Shown piece after piece: positions 9,967 to 21,631 of a DNA stretch of 64,000 nucleotides. The DNA comes from Reticulascus tulasneorum (Eukaryota > Ascomycota > Sordariomycetes > Glomerellales > Reticulascaceae): positions 2,480,001 through 2,544,000 of the forward strand of contig LSAX01000005.1 in the NCBI GenBank assembly GCA_001557505.1, written 5' to 3'. The number at the start of each line of letters is the position of its first letter. The stretch's first letter is position 1. The translations under genes were made by a program, and so were the position numbers. Under the pieces are notes generated by a model, which saw only the letters and a list, made by a program, of their open reading frames with translations, was not told where the DNA came from and ran no database searches.

Positions 9967-11576
9967 ATGTCCCTCTTCTCAGCTCAGCTGCACCCAGGCA
10001 GAGCTCTGGGCTATCTTGGTATGGCTGAGAACTGACTATCAAATCTAATTAGAATGGGCTAACTCTTCTTCTTGCAGTTCTCGGAGCCTCGCTACACGAT
10101 GTCTTGACTCGGCTGAAGGCTGAGCCGCAGCGCTTCCCTCAACTCGACCTGGCATACTCACGCGAACATCCCGTGCAAGAGCCTGTCACTCTCACCCTGC
10201 CGTCCAACGGGATTCGCTTACGATTCGACGGACCCGAACAGCGACTTCGACTGATCGAAATCATAGACTTTACCAAGAACCACGTCACTTTCAAGGACCG
10301 AGACCTGGTCAAGCCTGCCAATGCGCAAGGCCCACCGTCATCGCCGGTGCCTGGGGAATCCAGCTCGGGTCCGACGTTCAGGCATATATACCACAGACTC
10401 CTAGGGCCGACATACGGCGGGGAGTATATTCCTCCGACGGGGGAAGAGAACGACGACGTGGGCAGCTATGTGCTCTCGTACCCTGGGGTCGCGTTCACGT
10501 TCCGCTTACCCCAGTCGGCATACTCACCCAGCAAAGATGTCGTGTCGCTCCTTTCCGCATCCACCAGCCAGGTGGCTACTTCGATGGCAGTATTTAGCGG
10601 TGATTCATGGACGCAAGCTCGGGAGAATCTCTGGACGGAAGTGCTGCCCAGCATCAAGACGGTCTCCGTCATTCCAAGGGGCAAGGACGTTGTCCCGGAC
10701 GAAATCTCCCTGGTCCGAATCCATGGCGGCGGCCGGATCCAACTGTTTCGAAAGTGGACGAACGCGTCCTTTTGGATCGTGCTAGGTGGGACAACACCAC
10801 AAGAGCTTGTGGCAGAGCTGGGGCCGCCGAACGCAACATACCGCAAGAACGACCAGCGTATGACAATCCATAAGCTGCGAACGGCAAGTAATAGTCGGAC
10901 AAGGCCCAACGGAGCAGACCTGCACAGGCCGGACGATTCCACCGACACGGATCAGTCCTCGGCCCATACTGGCTCCGACGACTCCAACGACGAAGCCGTC
11001 GAGGAGGACGTCGCCGGGAACGTGTCTGGAGAATGCTTTTACAACTACTTCTATCTCGGATTTGACATTCTTGTATCCACGCCTACCCCCCCTTCTAGGC
11101 TGCCCCCTTCGCTTAACGGGCACGATGCTCCACCGGATGACCCGATTAAAAACGAATCCCCAGATCGGCTAGTCGCTACGAAACTGGTGCTTCACGGAAA
11201 TGTGCCAGGGTCCTACGAGTTCAACAGGCATCGCCGCTGTAGGTGGGAAGTAAGCTACCTAGGTGACAACGGCGCCGCAAACTCGGAGACGAAGTTTGCC
11301 GAGATCGATGAGCGGCTGAGCGAGCTGTGGAGTGGCATTTCTGCCGACGGAGAGGAGAGACCACGGCAACGGGGAATGGTGTTGAACCGTGGATGGGGCG
11401 ACAGTCCTGGAAGCAGCTGCGAATTTCTTGGAGGATGGGAGGACAGCAGCGGTAACGGCGGCTTGCCTAAACGGGTGGATGGCAGCGACGACGCAACGAC
11501 AACTTTGTTTGGATTTCCCGGTCTTGTATTCGAGGTTCTCAAGAACGGCTTCGTGAATACCGTGACCGTATTTTGA
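9967..11576 (+). CDS. PHAF1 / UPF0183 family protein
   Basis: Exons 9967-10018 and 10078-11576 give 516 residues. The 59-nt intron has GTATGG and TTGCAG borders. The N-terminus MSLFSAQLHPGRALGYLVLG followed by ASLHDVLTRLKAEPQ matches the conserved opening of the UPF0183 family (human C16orf70/PHAF1). Known members bind PI3P-marked membranes with BCAS3 during autophagy; a fungal role is inferred only from family. Other typical segments are ITLPSNGIRLRFDG-type strands, a YPGVAFTF motif near residue 150, and a closing FGFPGLVFEVLKNGFV. The middle (about 290-330) is acidic and disordered, and longer than in animal members. No signal peptide or membrane helix, so a cytosolic or membrane-peripheral protein. 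The first exon is needed for the conserved PGRALGYL motif, which supports the splice. Confidence 0.88.
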
Positions 11577-11965
11577 TTGTCCTTTCAAGTATTCATTTAG
11601 GCGTTTGACTGCGTTTGGGGTTACGGGCATGGCATTGGGGGCCACTGAGAAGCAGGGCCATTTGAGCATCTTGGTAGGGATATCGGGTTATTGGAGGTCA
11701 GAATACATTTCTGTTGTAAATGGTTTTGATTGACTTCCTTAATTTTACATGTCGGTTCGTCGTGGGATGCTAGTCCTAAATATCTGCATGCCCATTCGGC
11801 TTCAGCTTTGGGCAGTGTTCCCGGGCCGGCCTTGTTTCGAAACTGGTGTAACATGACCTTCAGCCGCACAAAACTTTGTCCCTCACTATCAACTTCTGAT
11901 ACTACTCTGTCCTTTTGTAATCAAATCAATCACAGTCATCTAGCATTCGTGATAAGAAGAATCTC

Positions 11966-12855
11966 ATGGCGAAAATGACTCAGCCATCAAACGAAAGCAA
12001 GTCAGTGCTCGTAGTTTACACCTTAGACCGCACGTACGCCGAACACAACCTCAGCCCTTACGCAATCAAGCTTCGTTTCCGATTACGACATGGCTGCGTA
12101 CCATACGAGAACAATCGAGGCAGTTGGGGCGAGGCCCCAAAGAAAAAGTTCCCCTACGTAAAGTTTACAGACACCGGAAAGATCATGGGGGACTCGGGCC
12201 TCATCATCGACGAACTCGTGAAGCAAGGCAGGCTCCACGATGTGAGTAAAGACCTGGCTCCGGCGGACAGGGCTCATGATTTTTCCATCCGTGCTATGAT
12301 CGAGGATCGAATGTACTACTTTGTGGTACGTGTCTTCCCCTCACCAGATGGCCGGGACTGACAGCATCAGCTCTACGAAAGATGGTTCATGTCGTACGCC
12401 GAGATGGTGGAGCGCGGTCCGTTCAGCAACTTGCCTGGAGGGATACGCCAAATCGCCAACTATGTAGTACGCCGCTATACGGGAATCATGTTGTACTTCC
12501 AGGGCACCGGTCGACACAGCGAGGACGAGGTGAAGAAGTTCATTGTCGAGGCGATCGATTCGTTGGATAGTCTAGCCGCGGCAGCGATGGCAAAGTCAGG
12601 CGAAGAGCCGAAGGAGCCGTTTTGGATACTCGGCGGCAAGGGACCAACGGAGGTTGACTTTTGTGTATTCGGGAATATGGCAACCATGCTGTCTGCATCT
12701 ATGTAAGTGCCGGTATTCTTGATGGTGAGACCAAATTTAACAGCGACAGGAACCCATTTCATAAGGGGCTCGTCCAGGAGAGGCCGGCTTTGGTTGAGTA
12801 TGTCCGGCGGATACACGACAAGTATTTTTCAGATATTAAAAGCCTGGTTGAATGA
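11966..12855 (+). CDS. Glutathione-transferase-fold protein, FAX/metaxin-like
   Basis: Exons 11966-12325, 12371-12702 and 12750-12855 give about 265 residues. Acceptor choice at 12743 or 12749 changes two residues and both keep frame. The N-terminal half is a thioredoxin-like domain (SPYAIKLRFRLRHGCVPYEN, then KFPYVKFTDTGKIMGDSGLI). The C-terminal half is an all-helical GST domain (FWILGGKGPTEVDFCVFGNM). This two-domain layout, with KFPYVK and DSGLIIDEL, is that of the failed-axon-connections/metaxin-like group rather than classical detoxifying GSTs. The substrate is unknown. There is no signal peptide. The introns are short (45 and 47 nt), near the lower limit for the group. Neighbouring genes give no pathway hint. 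Confidence 0.82.
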
Positions 12856-13691
12856 TCCAAGTAGAGGTAAGGGTAGTCAAGGATTGATTCCGAGGTATTC
12901 TCCTTTACATTCATAAGCGGCTCAACACTTTTCTGTCAAACGAAGAACCTGATTGGGAAACCGTTGCAGCATCGATGGAACTCTGACTAGTTAAATAAAT
13001 AGCTGCAATTCATTGAGCACTGAAATCAGAGTTTCATGTGTGATATTCAAAATCTTACTCATAGAGCTAATCAGCCGGTCCATCGTGTAGGAGATTGATC
13101 ATACGGCACTAGGTAGGCATCCAGTTCCCACGTTAGCGGGCCATTGCCGCCTCTAGTTCAATGAGGTAACCTAGCGGCCGGTAATAATAACCAGTGAGGT
13201 CATGGGCTTATTAGCCTGTAGTGCTCGATGGGCCATTTTTAGCGCCTTTACCCAGCAGGTCCCGCTGTCGTGACGGTTCTTCCAGGGGAGGCGAACGCCT
13301 GAGGTAGCAGCCAGGAACCTAGTTAAGCCATTGGCTGGGCGGGGTCGCTTGATTGGATAAGGCTTTGTACGAGGAGGTGGTTACCTAATCTATTCGCCAA
13401 CTGCCGCCAGGCGCAGGTGCGCCCCAGCTGGGAAACCAAAAGTCATGGACGTGAAGGTGGTCGAGCCCGACAGGGATCGACATCAATATTCAATGCCCTG
13501 TTTCGGCGCGACCCAATTTATCAGCACGAGCAAACGGGTTTCGGCATTCATGTGAAGAAGCTCTCACACGCAATACCTTCACCATCGATGGCTTCAATCA
13601 TTCCATTACACCAACGACCATAACCTCCTTCTGCTTTTAATGCACTGACGTCGACCATTTCGGCCTGCCGCATGGCATGTGACAAGGCGCG
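12856..13691. other. Intergenic stretch, no gene seen
   Basis: About 840 bp before the large 13692 gene. Only short frames without splice support. Several TAGGTA/CTAGGT-like words are scattered in it, but no ordered repeat was found. It presumably carries the promoter and 5' leader of the downstream gene. Confidence 0.5.
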
Positions 13692-16600
13692 ATGACGGAG
13701 AACGAGGCCACGCAGCCACCGAGGATATCGAGTCGGCAGTCGACGCCAGGAGACCGTGGAAGCAGGGCCAGCTACGATACGGGCGAATCGAGCGCTGCAG
13801 GGAGCCTACAGAATAACTATGCGACCGACACGACCCTCGCTGTGCCGTCCCCGGACGAATTCATCCGTCGGCCGACGTCAAGCCCAGGAAATGCCGAGCA
13901 TACGCCTGGCCATCACGGGAGAGAGGCTAAGAGCCAAAGGACGCATAAGCACCGCTCTAGCGGGGCTTTTTTGTTACAGGATGCCTTATACGATGATGGA
14001 GCGACGGAAGGGGATCATGACCATCGACGGCGGCAGTCTCGCAACCTCATACAATCACGCAGGACGAGAGGTTCTCCAAGAACGTCAGATAGCCCCAGTG
14101 GCGAAGTCGGGCTCGGAATCGGCCAGGGCGATGCCTCCCCTCTTTCCAACCAGCCGACACACAAGCTGAGCGTCAAGAAACGAGAGCCTCCTCCCAACGG
14201 GAAGCCCGTCGCCGCCACGCCGCCGGCAAGCCAGTCTCTGGACGTCGAGTCGGCCCAGATCATCAACATGGCCCTGAACCTCAGCGAGTCAAGGAGAATA
14301 GCATCGCGACGGACCACCTCGCAGCATATACCACCGCGGCTGGCGCCGCTGCCCGACAGCGCAGCCAGTGGCAGTCTGAGGCAGCATCTGCAGCAACAGC
14401 GGAAGACGTCACGAAATATCTCCCCGCGGCCCGAACGGAGCTTCACACCAAGGCTGGGCTCCAGTCAGAAGATCAATAGTCCTCTGAATGCCTCCTTCGA
14501 TCTCGGCCACGATACCTCTTTTCGATACCAGTTTTCCCCATCCACCATTGCCAGGGCACAAAAGGCAAAAGAGCACCTGGAGCTCATGGCACAGCATAGG
14601 CGTTTGATGGAGCTTGTTCCCCCTATACGGCCAAGCGTCCTCAGCCGGCCAACGAGCGCGAGCCCGCCCCAATCGCCCGTCACGAACGCTGCGACGGCTG
14701 GGGGCTTCCAGGCGAGTGTGAAGCTCGGGCGCCAATACAACCCGCTGCAATACATCAGGAACAGGAAAGTCCGGGCGCGAGAGCGCAAAGGCATCGACGG
14801 GACAGGGCAGGGGTTCGGAGATGTTCTCAAGGTGACGGACTGGGTGGACGAGGTCGCTAAGTTCGCGGCAACCGGCCAGTCTAGCACAGACGGATCCTTG
14901 CTGCCCAAGTTCGCGGACGCTCATCACGCCGCCGATCATCCTTCGCAAGCCACGGCTGCGGCTGCGACTAAGCAGAAGCGTCCAAGGGTGGACTGGGTGG
15001 TTGACCCGGCGGATATGATCGCGGATGCGTACTGGTTAGAGCAGGACCACCACCGGCAGTTAATCGAAGATCGACACTGGCGGCGCATCTTCCCGCAGAC
15101 AGGAGAACCAACCAGGCCCTTCTCTCGTCAAACCGAAGAACCCTTGGGCAACGCGACCCTCAAGAAAGACCTGCAAGAGGTGGAGCTCCCGCCTGATTTC
15201 AACTCCAAGCTCGTAAAGACCGACACCGACCACTCTCACAGCAGCAGCACGCGTGAACGAGCGCGCCAAAAGCTTCACGATCTCAAGGGGCTTCACCATC
15301 GACATACCAGTTCGGTTCATAGCCATCACGACTTCTTGCGGCTCCGAAAAAACTCATTCTCAGATCTTTCAGACAGCGAGAACGAAAGCAGGACTCGGCG
15401 AGATCGTAGCGGAACCATGACTAGCACCAGCAAAGACATTCTAGAGAAGCAAATGATGGAAATGATTGCTAGAGAAGCTAGAGAAGAGGAGACGCAAGAT
15501 CTCGCGCCTGCAATATTAAGGACGCCTGAACGCGTAAGCGTGGGCGATGCGAAAGCCATTGGTCGAGCCCCGTCGATCGTGGATATCAGTGAGTCAGACG
15601 AGAAGCCAGCAAAAATTCCGTCCAGGCCACACCAACGCCGCCCTGGTCGGCCGAGCTTGGAGATACCCATGCCGGACAGACGAGGTTCTCTTGATGTGGA
15701 CTCCTCGCTGCCAAACTCTCCGGACGGACGACCAACCGAAGATAGCTTCTTCATCCCCCCTATTGGCGGCGACTTGTCTCTTCCGCCAACGCGACAAGGC
15801 TCTCCGACGCGTAACCCGTTTACGCGGGTGAAGTACATATTCAGGGAGCGAAGCAGGGAGAGGGGCAGTGATCCGCCCGAGAGAGACGAAAGTATAGGAC
15901 CCGAGGCTCTTGCTAGGCAGTCTACCGCCGGTTCGTCCGAATCACCGCCGGAGCGCAAGCTGTCGCCCGAGAGGAAGGGTTCGAAGAGCCCTTCAAGGAA
16001 GATCACGTCACGCAACACAGGAGAGAGCCAAAAATCTCACCGAGGCCTCATCAGGCTGCGGGGCGAGGAGCAAAGCAACGGCGTCAGGGGCATGCTTAAG
16101 GGAGCCCGAATCGACAACGTTATTCGCGGTGGAGTATCCAGGTTGGGAGGATTCATATGGCGGAAAGACGCTGATGTGCCCGAGGTCGCTGATGTTGCTG
16201 ATGCACAATCGGATGGGACGACGACCGATGAATCAGATGCAGAGCGGACACGAGGACGACAGAGAGACGATAACATCTCTCAGTCTAAAAGAGACCGCGA
16301 TGAAAAAAGCCAGCGGTACGCCAAGGACTATCTAGAGGTGATGCCCACCTTCCGCTCGACGCCACATGAGAAGTCGTTGTCGAACGGAACTGGTTTACTG
16401 AGTCCGCCTCAGCGGTCTTCACGACCGCCGAGTCGGCAGTCGTCCCGCTTCGAATTACTCAAGCCTCCACGGATCGAGGTGAAGAACCCGTCGCCTTCCA
16501 CCTCTCCCGCTTCAGGCCGGCCTCGAGGCTCCGATCTATCGGATTCGGATTCGCGATCTGGGAGCTATAGCGATGCTGTGCGAGAGGCGGACAAGCGCCT

Positions 16601-17384
16601 CAACAGCATCATCTCGATGCCACCGTCTTACGCTTCGAGAGGCCGCCATGGCTCCTCGGCATCCCATCCCGAACGACACTGGTCGATATCAGACCGCAGT
16701 CCATCGCCGCGGCGGGCTCCGATCTCCAGGCGCGAAGTAGCTCGACTGAGGGCCCTTGTACTCAGTTCTGGGATAAAAGCCATGGAGATTTCGCGCCGCG
16801 TCAACGAGCCTCGTCTCGTCTTTGCCAGCAGCGCGCCTATGTCCTGCTACGACACTGCGCTCTCTGAGGGGTCCAATCTCTATTGGCCGGACATCGCTAG
16901 AATGAGTCCCGACCCTGACGGGTTGCTGAATCGCGAAGTAACGCAGGCCGAGATTTACCAAGTCGCCGCGAAGACTCTTGGATCGTCGATCCAAGCTTCA
17001 GGTCAGCTGTGGCAGGAAGGAGCGGACAGATTCGTTTCCGAGACAACGCCTGCGCTTCAGCGTCGCATCGAAGAGGTTCGCACCCGGATCGCGATCGACC
17101 TCTCGGCCATGACTCGCGCTGCAGCGGACGAAGCAGACGAAACGAGCCGGGACTTGGCGCTCGGTCAACGCCTCAAGATTAAGCGCGTGGTGGACATCAT
17201 CGAGAAGATGCTGCGGCGGCGGCGGCGACGCTTCCGCTGGGTTAGGCGAGCCATGTGGCTGACGGTAGAGTGGGCGCTCGTGGGATTCATGTGGTATGTC
17301 TGGTTCGTGGTCATGATCCTGCGGGTGTTCTGGGGCGTCGGAACGGGGACCGTCGCGGCAGTGCGATGGTTGCTTTGGCTGTGA
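13692..17384 (+). CDS. Large Ser/Arg-rich disordered protein with C-terminal membrane anchor
   Basis: A single 1230-residue frame from ATG 13692, no intron required. Most of the protein is low complexity, rich in Ser, Arg, Pro and acidic residues, with many SPTR/SPR-like phosphorylation-type motifs. Ordered-looking islands are residues about 270-420 (HLELMAQHRRLMEL, VTDWVDEVAKFA, WVVDPADMIADAYWLEQDHH), about 790-840 (GLIRLRGEEQSNGVRGMLKG) and the C-terminal third with ISRREVARLRALVLSSGIKA and ITQAEIYQVAAKTL-type helices. The extreme C-terminus has a basic RRRRRRFRWVRR patch followed by one or two hydrophobic helices (about 1185-1230). This suggests a tail-anchored or hairpin membrane protein with a large cytosolic part. 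I do not recognise a named family; it has the look of a conserved Pezizomycotina-only protein. Confidence 0.85.
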   Translation: MTENEATQPPRISSRQSTPGDRGSRASYDTGESSAAGSLQNNYATDTTLAVPSPDEFIRRPTSSPGNAEHTPGHHGREAKSQRTHKHRSSGAFLLQDALYDDGATEGDHDHRRRQSRNLIQSRRTRGSPRTSDSPSGEVGLGIGQGDASPLSNQPTHKLSVKKREPPPNGKPVAATPPASQSLDVESAQIINMALNLSESRRIASRRTTSQHIPPRLAPLPDSAASGSLRQHLQQQRKTSRNISPRPERSFTPRLGSSQKINSPLNASFDLGHDTSFRYQFSPSTIARAQKAKEHLELMAQHRRLMELVPPIRPSVLSRPTSASPPQSPVTNAATAGGFQASVKLGRQYNPLQYIRNRKVRARERKGIDGTGQGFGDVLKVTDWVDEVAKFAATGQSSTDGSLLPKFADAHHAADHPSQATAAAATKQKRPRVDWVVDPADMIADAYWLEQDHHRQLIEDRHWRRIFPQTGEPTRPFSRQTEEPLGNATLKKDLQEVELPPDFNSKLVKTDTDHSHSSSTRERARQKLHDLKGLHHRHTSSVHSHHDFLRLRKNSFSDLSDSENESRTRRDRSGTMTSTSKDILEKQMMEMIAREAREEETQDLAPAILRTPERVSVGDAKAIGRAPSIVDISESDEKPAKIPSRPHQRRPGRPSLEIPMPDRRGSLDVDSSLPNSPDGRPTEDSFFIPPIGGDLSLPPTRQGSPTRNPFTRVKYIFRERSRERGSDPPERDESIGPEALARQSTAGSSESPPERKLSPERKGSKSPSRKITSRNTGESQKSHRGLIRLRGEEQSNGVRGMLKGARIDNVIRGGVSRLGGFIWRKDADVPEVADVADAQSDGTTTDESDAERTRGRQRDDNISQSKRDRDEKSQRYAKDYLEVMPTFRSTPHEKSLSNGTGLLSPPQRSSRPPSRQSSRFELLKPPRIEVKNPSPSTSPASGRPRGSDLSDSDSRSGSYSDAVREADKRLNSIISMPPSYASRGRHGSSASHPERHWSISDRSPSPRRAPISRREVARLRALVLSSGIKAMEISRRVNEPRLVFASSAPMSCYDTALSEGSNLYWPDIARMSPDPDGLLNREVTQAEIYQVAAKTLGSSIQASGQLWQEGADRFVSETTPALQRRIEEVRTRIAIDLSAMTRAAADEADETSRDLALGQRLKIKRVVDIIEKMLRRRRRRFRWVRRAMWLTVEWALVGFMWYVWFVVMILRVFWGVGTGTVAAVRWLLWL

Positions 17385-18106
17385 ATATTATAATGTGTAA
17401 CCTTTTGTAGGTTTGTAGGAGCAGATTGCATTGGCTTGGAGTATGGCGGTTGCATTGGATATGAGGGCATCGGTGATACCCGAGCAAAAAGAAAAGATGA
17501 ATCGCATAGGCCCGTACTCGTTGGAGTGCTTTGGGTCAGAAGTATATCACTATTTAATTTTATTCTAGTCTCTTCACGAAACAAAAAGTTTTGACTATTC
17601 TTCTCGGTCTCCAGCTGTCGATATGGGATGTTTCAATATCTAGTCAGGGAAGTTTTCTTGGCTGGGTTCGCAGCGTCAAGCATCAAGATAAACTAAATAC
17701 AGCTGCACCGAAGGATACCAGCTTCTTCAGTTCACGCTTAAGCAAATCGTTACAAGGGTATTCGGTGCTCACTATGAATGGATGGAGTCCGTTTGATTGG
17801 ACGGTGGGGCGAAACTACAAAGGCAAGGGAGCGAACTAAAAACGGAAGCTTCAACATCAACGTAGATATGTCCCCCGAACTTGAGGCCCAGTCAGTCAGA
17901 CGTTATGGCATAGTTTATAGATCTCAAAGATGAAACCTTAGAATTGCTTCGAGTCCTTATTATTGGGATGGGCAAGGCCAATTGTATGCTGGGTTGCACT
18001 AAGACACTCGACCTATTGTACTCTGGTTCAACATTCCTCCGCTGGCTCGAACATCCCAACCGCAACCGCCACAATTGGTTCCTCATAGCACCGATTTCTT
18101 CAGGAT
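17385..18106. other. Intergenic stretch, no gene seen
   Basis: About 720 bp between the convergent ends of the 13692 gene (+) and the CVNH gene (-). Only short frames. A poly-A-like motif set (aatattataatg) follows shortly after the 17384 stop and could serve in 3' end formation. Confidence 0.4.
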
Positions 18107-18652
18107 TTAGCTCAGACCGAAGCATTGCAGGGCACCGTTGTTATTTACAATGGCGCCTACCGTGTCTGTGGTTTCAAGCAATGTTTAGCCACTGGTATCT
18201 CGGATCGGATTACTTATACTTACTCAGATTAATGGAATACGCATGGCGGCTGCCGTCCCCCTTGGCGCAGTTTACACCAAGAAACCAAGCTTTGCCTGCA
18301 GCAGGAGCCAGAAAGTCGACGGAGCAGTTTGCAACAAAGTTTCCTCTATCGACGAGACTCACGAGTTAGAAAATTAAAAGAAACGAATAAGACAGAGAAG
18401 GGCTGTGGTGGTCCCTTGAAACCGAGGTACTTACCTTGCCTGAGGAACAAGATCTCCGTTGTTGTTCGCGAAGCACTGCCCCAGGTGAAGAGTTGCAGTC
18501 GCGGTCGCTCCGTCATTCTTTTTGCAATCACAGGCCATGAAACCGGCTACAGCCTTGTTTGGGATAAGGCGGCAGCCACTGCAGTTGTCAGCGAATCCTG
18601 CGGATGCAGTAGCGGCCAAGAAAACGGCGGCGATGACAGTCGGGATATGCAT
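18107..18652 (-). CDS. Secreted CyanoVirin-N-like (CVNH) protein, three exons
   Basis: Exons on the minus strand: 18652-18435, 18345-18224, 18165-18107, giving 132 residues. Both introns have GTAAGT donors and TAG/CAG acceptors, and phases match (2 and 1). The first 18 or so residues (MHIPTVIAAVFLAATASA) are a signal peptide. The mature part shows the two-fold CVNH pattern: NCSGCRLI..., GFMACDCKKNDGATATATLHL, GQCFANNNGDLV, then a second half NFVANCSVDFLAP, WFLGVNCAKGDG, YSINLNTVGAIVNNNGALQC. The repeated C-x-C/NNNG-L signature and length are typical of the family, whose known members bind oligomannose glycans or stay uncharacterised in fungi. It is invisible as one reading frame because the domain is spread over three exons. 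A role in cell-surface or antagonistic glycan binding is inference. Confidence 0.85.
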
Positions 18653-21631
18653 GTTGGCTGGAGGAGCGGAGTAGCAAAGAGATGTAAAGACCTTGAGTGA
18701 GGCTTGAGCTGGTGAGGACAAGTTTCCATATACGGCATGTGCCTGCCATTGACATGTTTATATAGTTTTGTCAAGACATACTTTGCTGGCTTGAATCTGC
18801 AACTTACATATTGCCTGTGAGAATAAGCTGTGCCCTACAGAACGACCTGTTGAATGTCCCCTCGTAAGCTGATGTCACTTTACTCCCTTGAGGCATGCTC
18901 TGTGCCACTCGGTGGACTTGGCCCATGCGTTACGGCCTGCCTTATTATCACGGATTGCTACTCGGCGAGGCGGTGAGCTGACTAAAGTGGATACTCGCGG
19001 CCGACTCATCAAAGATCTCGTAATGGTTAAATTCGGTAGTCAAAGCTCGTGAGAGGGTGATAGCCTGGCAGATTCCACAACCAACTCCGCTCTTGCGGCG
19101 TAGACAGTTGATGCAAATGTTGTGCCGGGCATGGTTTAACCGGCTAAATGGTCGCCATAGACTTACACACATGCTTGTTTGCTATTTGCCGAGCAAGTTG
19201 GTCCATAAAGTGTTTGTTTCGCTGTTTAGACAGTCATGTTTGCGATCTCAACCTATGCACAGGCTAGATCCCGGCGTAGGTTGTTGGTTACTTGGTGCCG
19301 CGGCTATCTAGCCGCTTATCAGCGTCTCCTTTTCTCAAGTCTGATTATACAACCTCACTCAGCCCCAGTTGCAGCACTCGCATGAACGATTTTACCCCTT
19401 AGATCCGTTAATATAACGTTTAGTTAGCTCCCCCAATTAGGATGGGCCTTGGAAGGCTGTGTCGGCGTAGTTCTGAAGTGTGGTCTTAGGGTGTTGTGCA
19501 TTTTGAGTTGTGAACACGTTGTTGTTGCAGCACGCACCACGTTGGGATCATGCGGCCCTTGTCGTCTGGTGAAGTAACAAGACTCTTAGACCAAGGACTG
19601 TGCGTGGCCTTCTCGCTGTCAATCTTGGATGTTTGTTGGCCGTTACGTCATGTTTCTGTTCTGATGCGGCCTATCCCTCCGCCCCGGCGGACTCCTCGCC
19701 TGCGTTCTTTGCACCGCCAGCAAGAGGGCCGAACGTGTCCACATTTAGGTTCAGAGTAGGTCGATATTTGTCCCCCAAACGCCTTCCATTTTGGATCGGA
19801 CGGCGATCGGCAGCTTCCCAGTTGATGATACATGACAACGGTGAGGACCCATTCTTCCCGCCCTTGCTTTCGTCCTTCTCCAATTCTTTTCCTAAGCGTC
19901 GTTCGTATAATCGGCGGCACAGAAGACGCATGACCCGACGAGATCCCGACACTGCTTCCAAAAGCAATCTGCGTTCTGGTAAGGGCCTCGCATTCCCCTC
20001 ACTTATGAACGAACTAATAGTACGGCTACGACTCTAGGAAGGGTTAGACCCGATGCATTCAGTGGTAGGGTCGCCGCCTGAAATTTGTAGTCTCCGATTA
20101 CAGTTCTCGTACATTTATTGCCGATATCTATCAAGCTTCTCGTGTTCGCGACAAACTCGGTCTGTGTAAATCTTCGTCCCCACATGTGTGCATACTTTAT
20201 ACACCCTCTGGCCAAGAATATCCCGAGGCATCGCCTCCCCCCCCAGGGGTTTTGGGGGAGGGGGTTCCAGTCTACTAGATAGAGGCCAAGGTTTCCTGTA
20301 GCCACGTCTAAGGAATCGAGATTCCTTAGAGATATTTATCTTGTCCCAGTTGTCAATGAATCCCATCTGCCTCTGATACATTTCTATCTCTCACCCACCC
20401 AGATATTAGTAAGGTAGTTATTGGTTATTGGAACTGTATTGAGTTGCCGACGGGATGGGTTATCACATAACCAGAACGGAGCGATCAGATCAAGGTCGAC
20501 GGTCCTGACAGCGAGAGAGAGCCTTTTCGCTGTCACAGCTCCTAATCTTTATTACCGTATGTGGCTTACTGGGCTGCCTTAAGTTACAACGCGTAGAAAT
20601 CAATCCGAACGGATGTCGGCGACAGGTATATCACTAGGGTGAAAACAACAAGCCATTTACGATATTTTCATACAAGTGATGTAGATTTATTGCAAAAAGT
20701 GAGTTCTTGTTCACTTTGATCGAGCCAGAGCTAGAACCTTAGCCTTGTATATGAGATTCACGTAAGCCCAGAAACATCTTTCTTATGCCGCATCTGTGGA
20801 ATTCATCGCGACATTGATGACAAGTTCAGCTTGGCCGTTACCATGAGGTCTTCGGATGGATCCAACGAGAAAGTCCACCTGGAAGAGGCTCAGCTGTCCG
20901 CTTGCAAGGCAATTGGGCTCCTCCCAATCAGCCCGATGGGCCCGTGCGCCCCCTGTGAGGAATCCCTCCGGCAGCCAATGAAGCAAGCATGGTGACACGA
21001 CGCAGGGTCGACCAATCAAGGGCTCGGCGCTGCGGACGATTGCTGCAGGCGAAGACAGATGTGCTTCTTGCAACCAGCAGGGAATGTTGGGGCCTCCAGC
21101 CATCCTGGCATTTGATGCTTGCGGGGACGGTTGTAAGATACAGCCCTTCTCTCCATTCCGTCTTCAGCAATGGCAGCTACAAGAACACATTTCAACCGTC
21201 ATAGTCCTTGGGCTTCTTCTCGTCACTTTCACTGATGGTTCCATTTGGTTCTCATGGTTACCTGAAAGTGCCGGTAGCCTAAGGTTTTTGCCGACTTTAC
21301 AATCTATCTCTTCCTCAAATCGCCTTGTGCCAGTAGGCATCAGCTACGATGGTGAACATCCACCTTCCAGTACTATTGGGCCTCGGCTTTGCCTTGAGAA
21401 CTCAGGCTCTCGTGAACTTGGTTGGGACCGGGTTCAATGGTACTATTTCGGCCGAACAACCGTTTGTCTCGCTTTGTCTTTCATGATGGCGAGGCTGGCT
21501 AACCGGGGACGCCTTGCTTTAGGGTCGTAGGTGGGTTTCTAGAGAGTGTGCCGCGAGTTGTGGACGATGCATACCTGGATGCGTTGTATCCCATCCCAGG
21601 CGAGCAGCCCAGTGAAACAGAATCAATCCAT
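18653..21631. other. Gene-poor stretch of about 3 kb
   Basis: No frame here combines an ATG, a recognisable domain and splice signals. The frames at 19550-20037 start on weak or late codons, overlap each other on both strands and have no family resemblance. The left end is the CVNH promoter; the right end should hold the promoter and perhaps an untranslated exon of the zinc-finger gene. A C-run/G-run palindrome at 20234-20265 is listed separately. Confidence 0.45.
20234..20265. repeat. C-run/G-run inverted repeat
   Basis: The plus strand has CCTCCCCCCCC, then a short AGGGGTTTT spacer, then GGGGGAGGGGG. The outer parts (CCTCCCCC against GGGGGAGG) are perfectly complementary, so a short GC-only hairpin is possible. 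The G-side alone could join a quadruplex. No gene is attached to it. Confidence 0.7.

Noticed and set aside
19550..20037. Overlapping frames on both strands
   Set aside because: Mutually overlapping, compositionally random, no domain or splice pattern.
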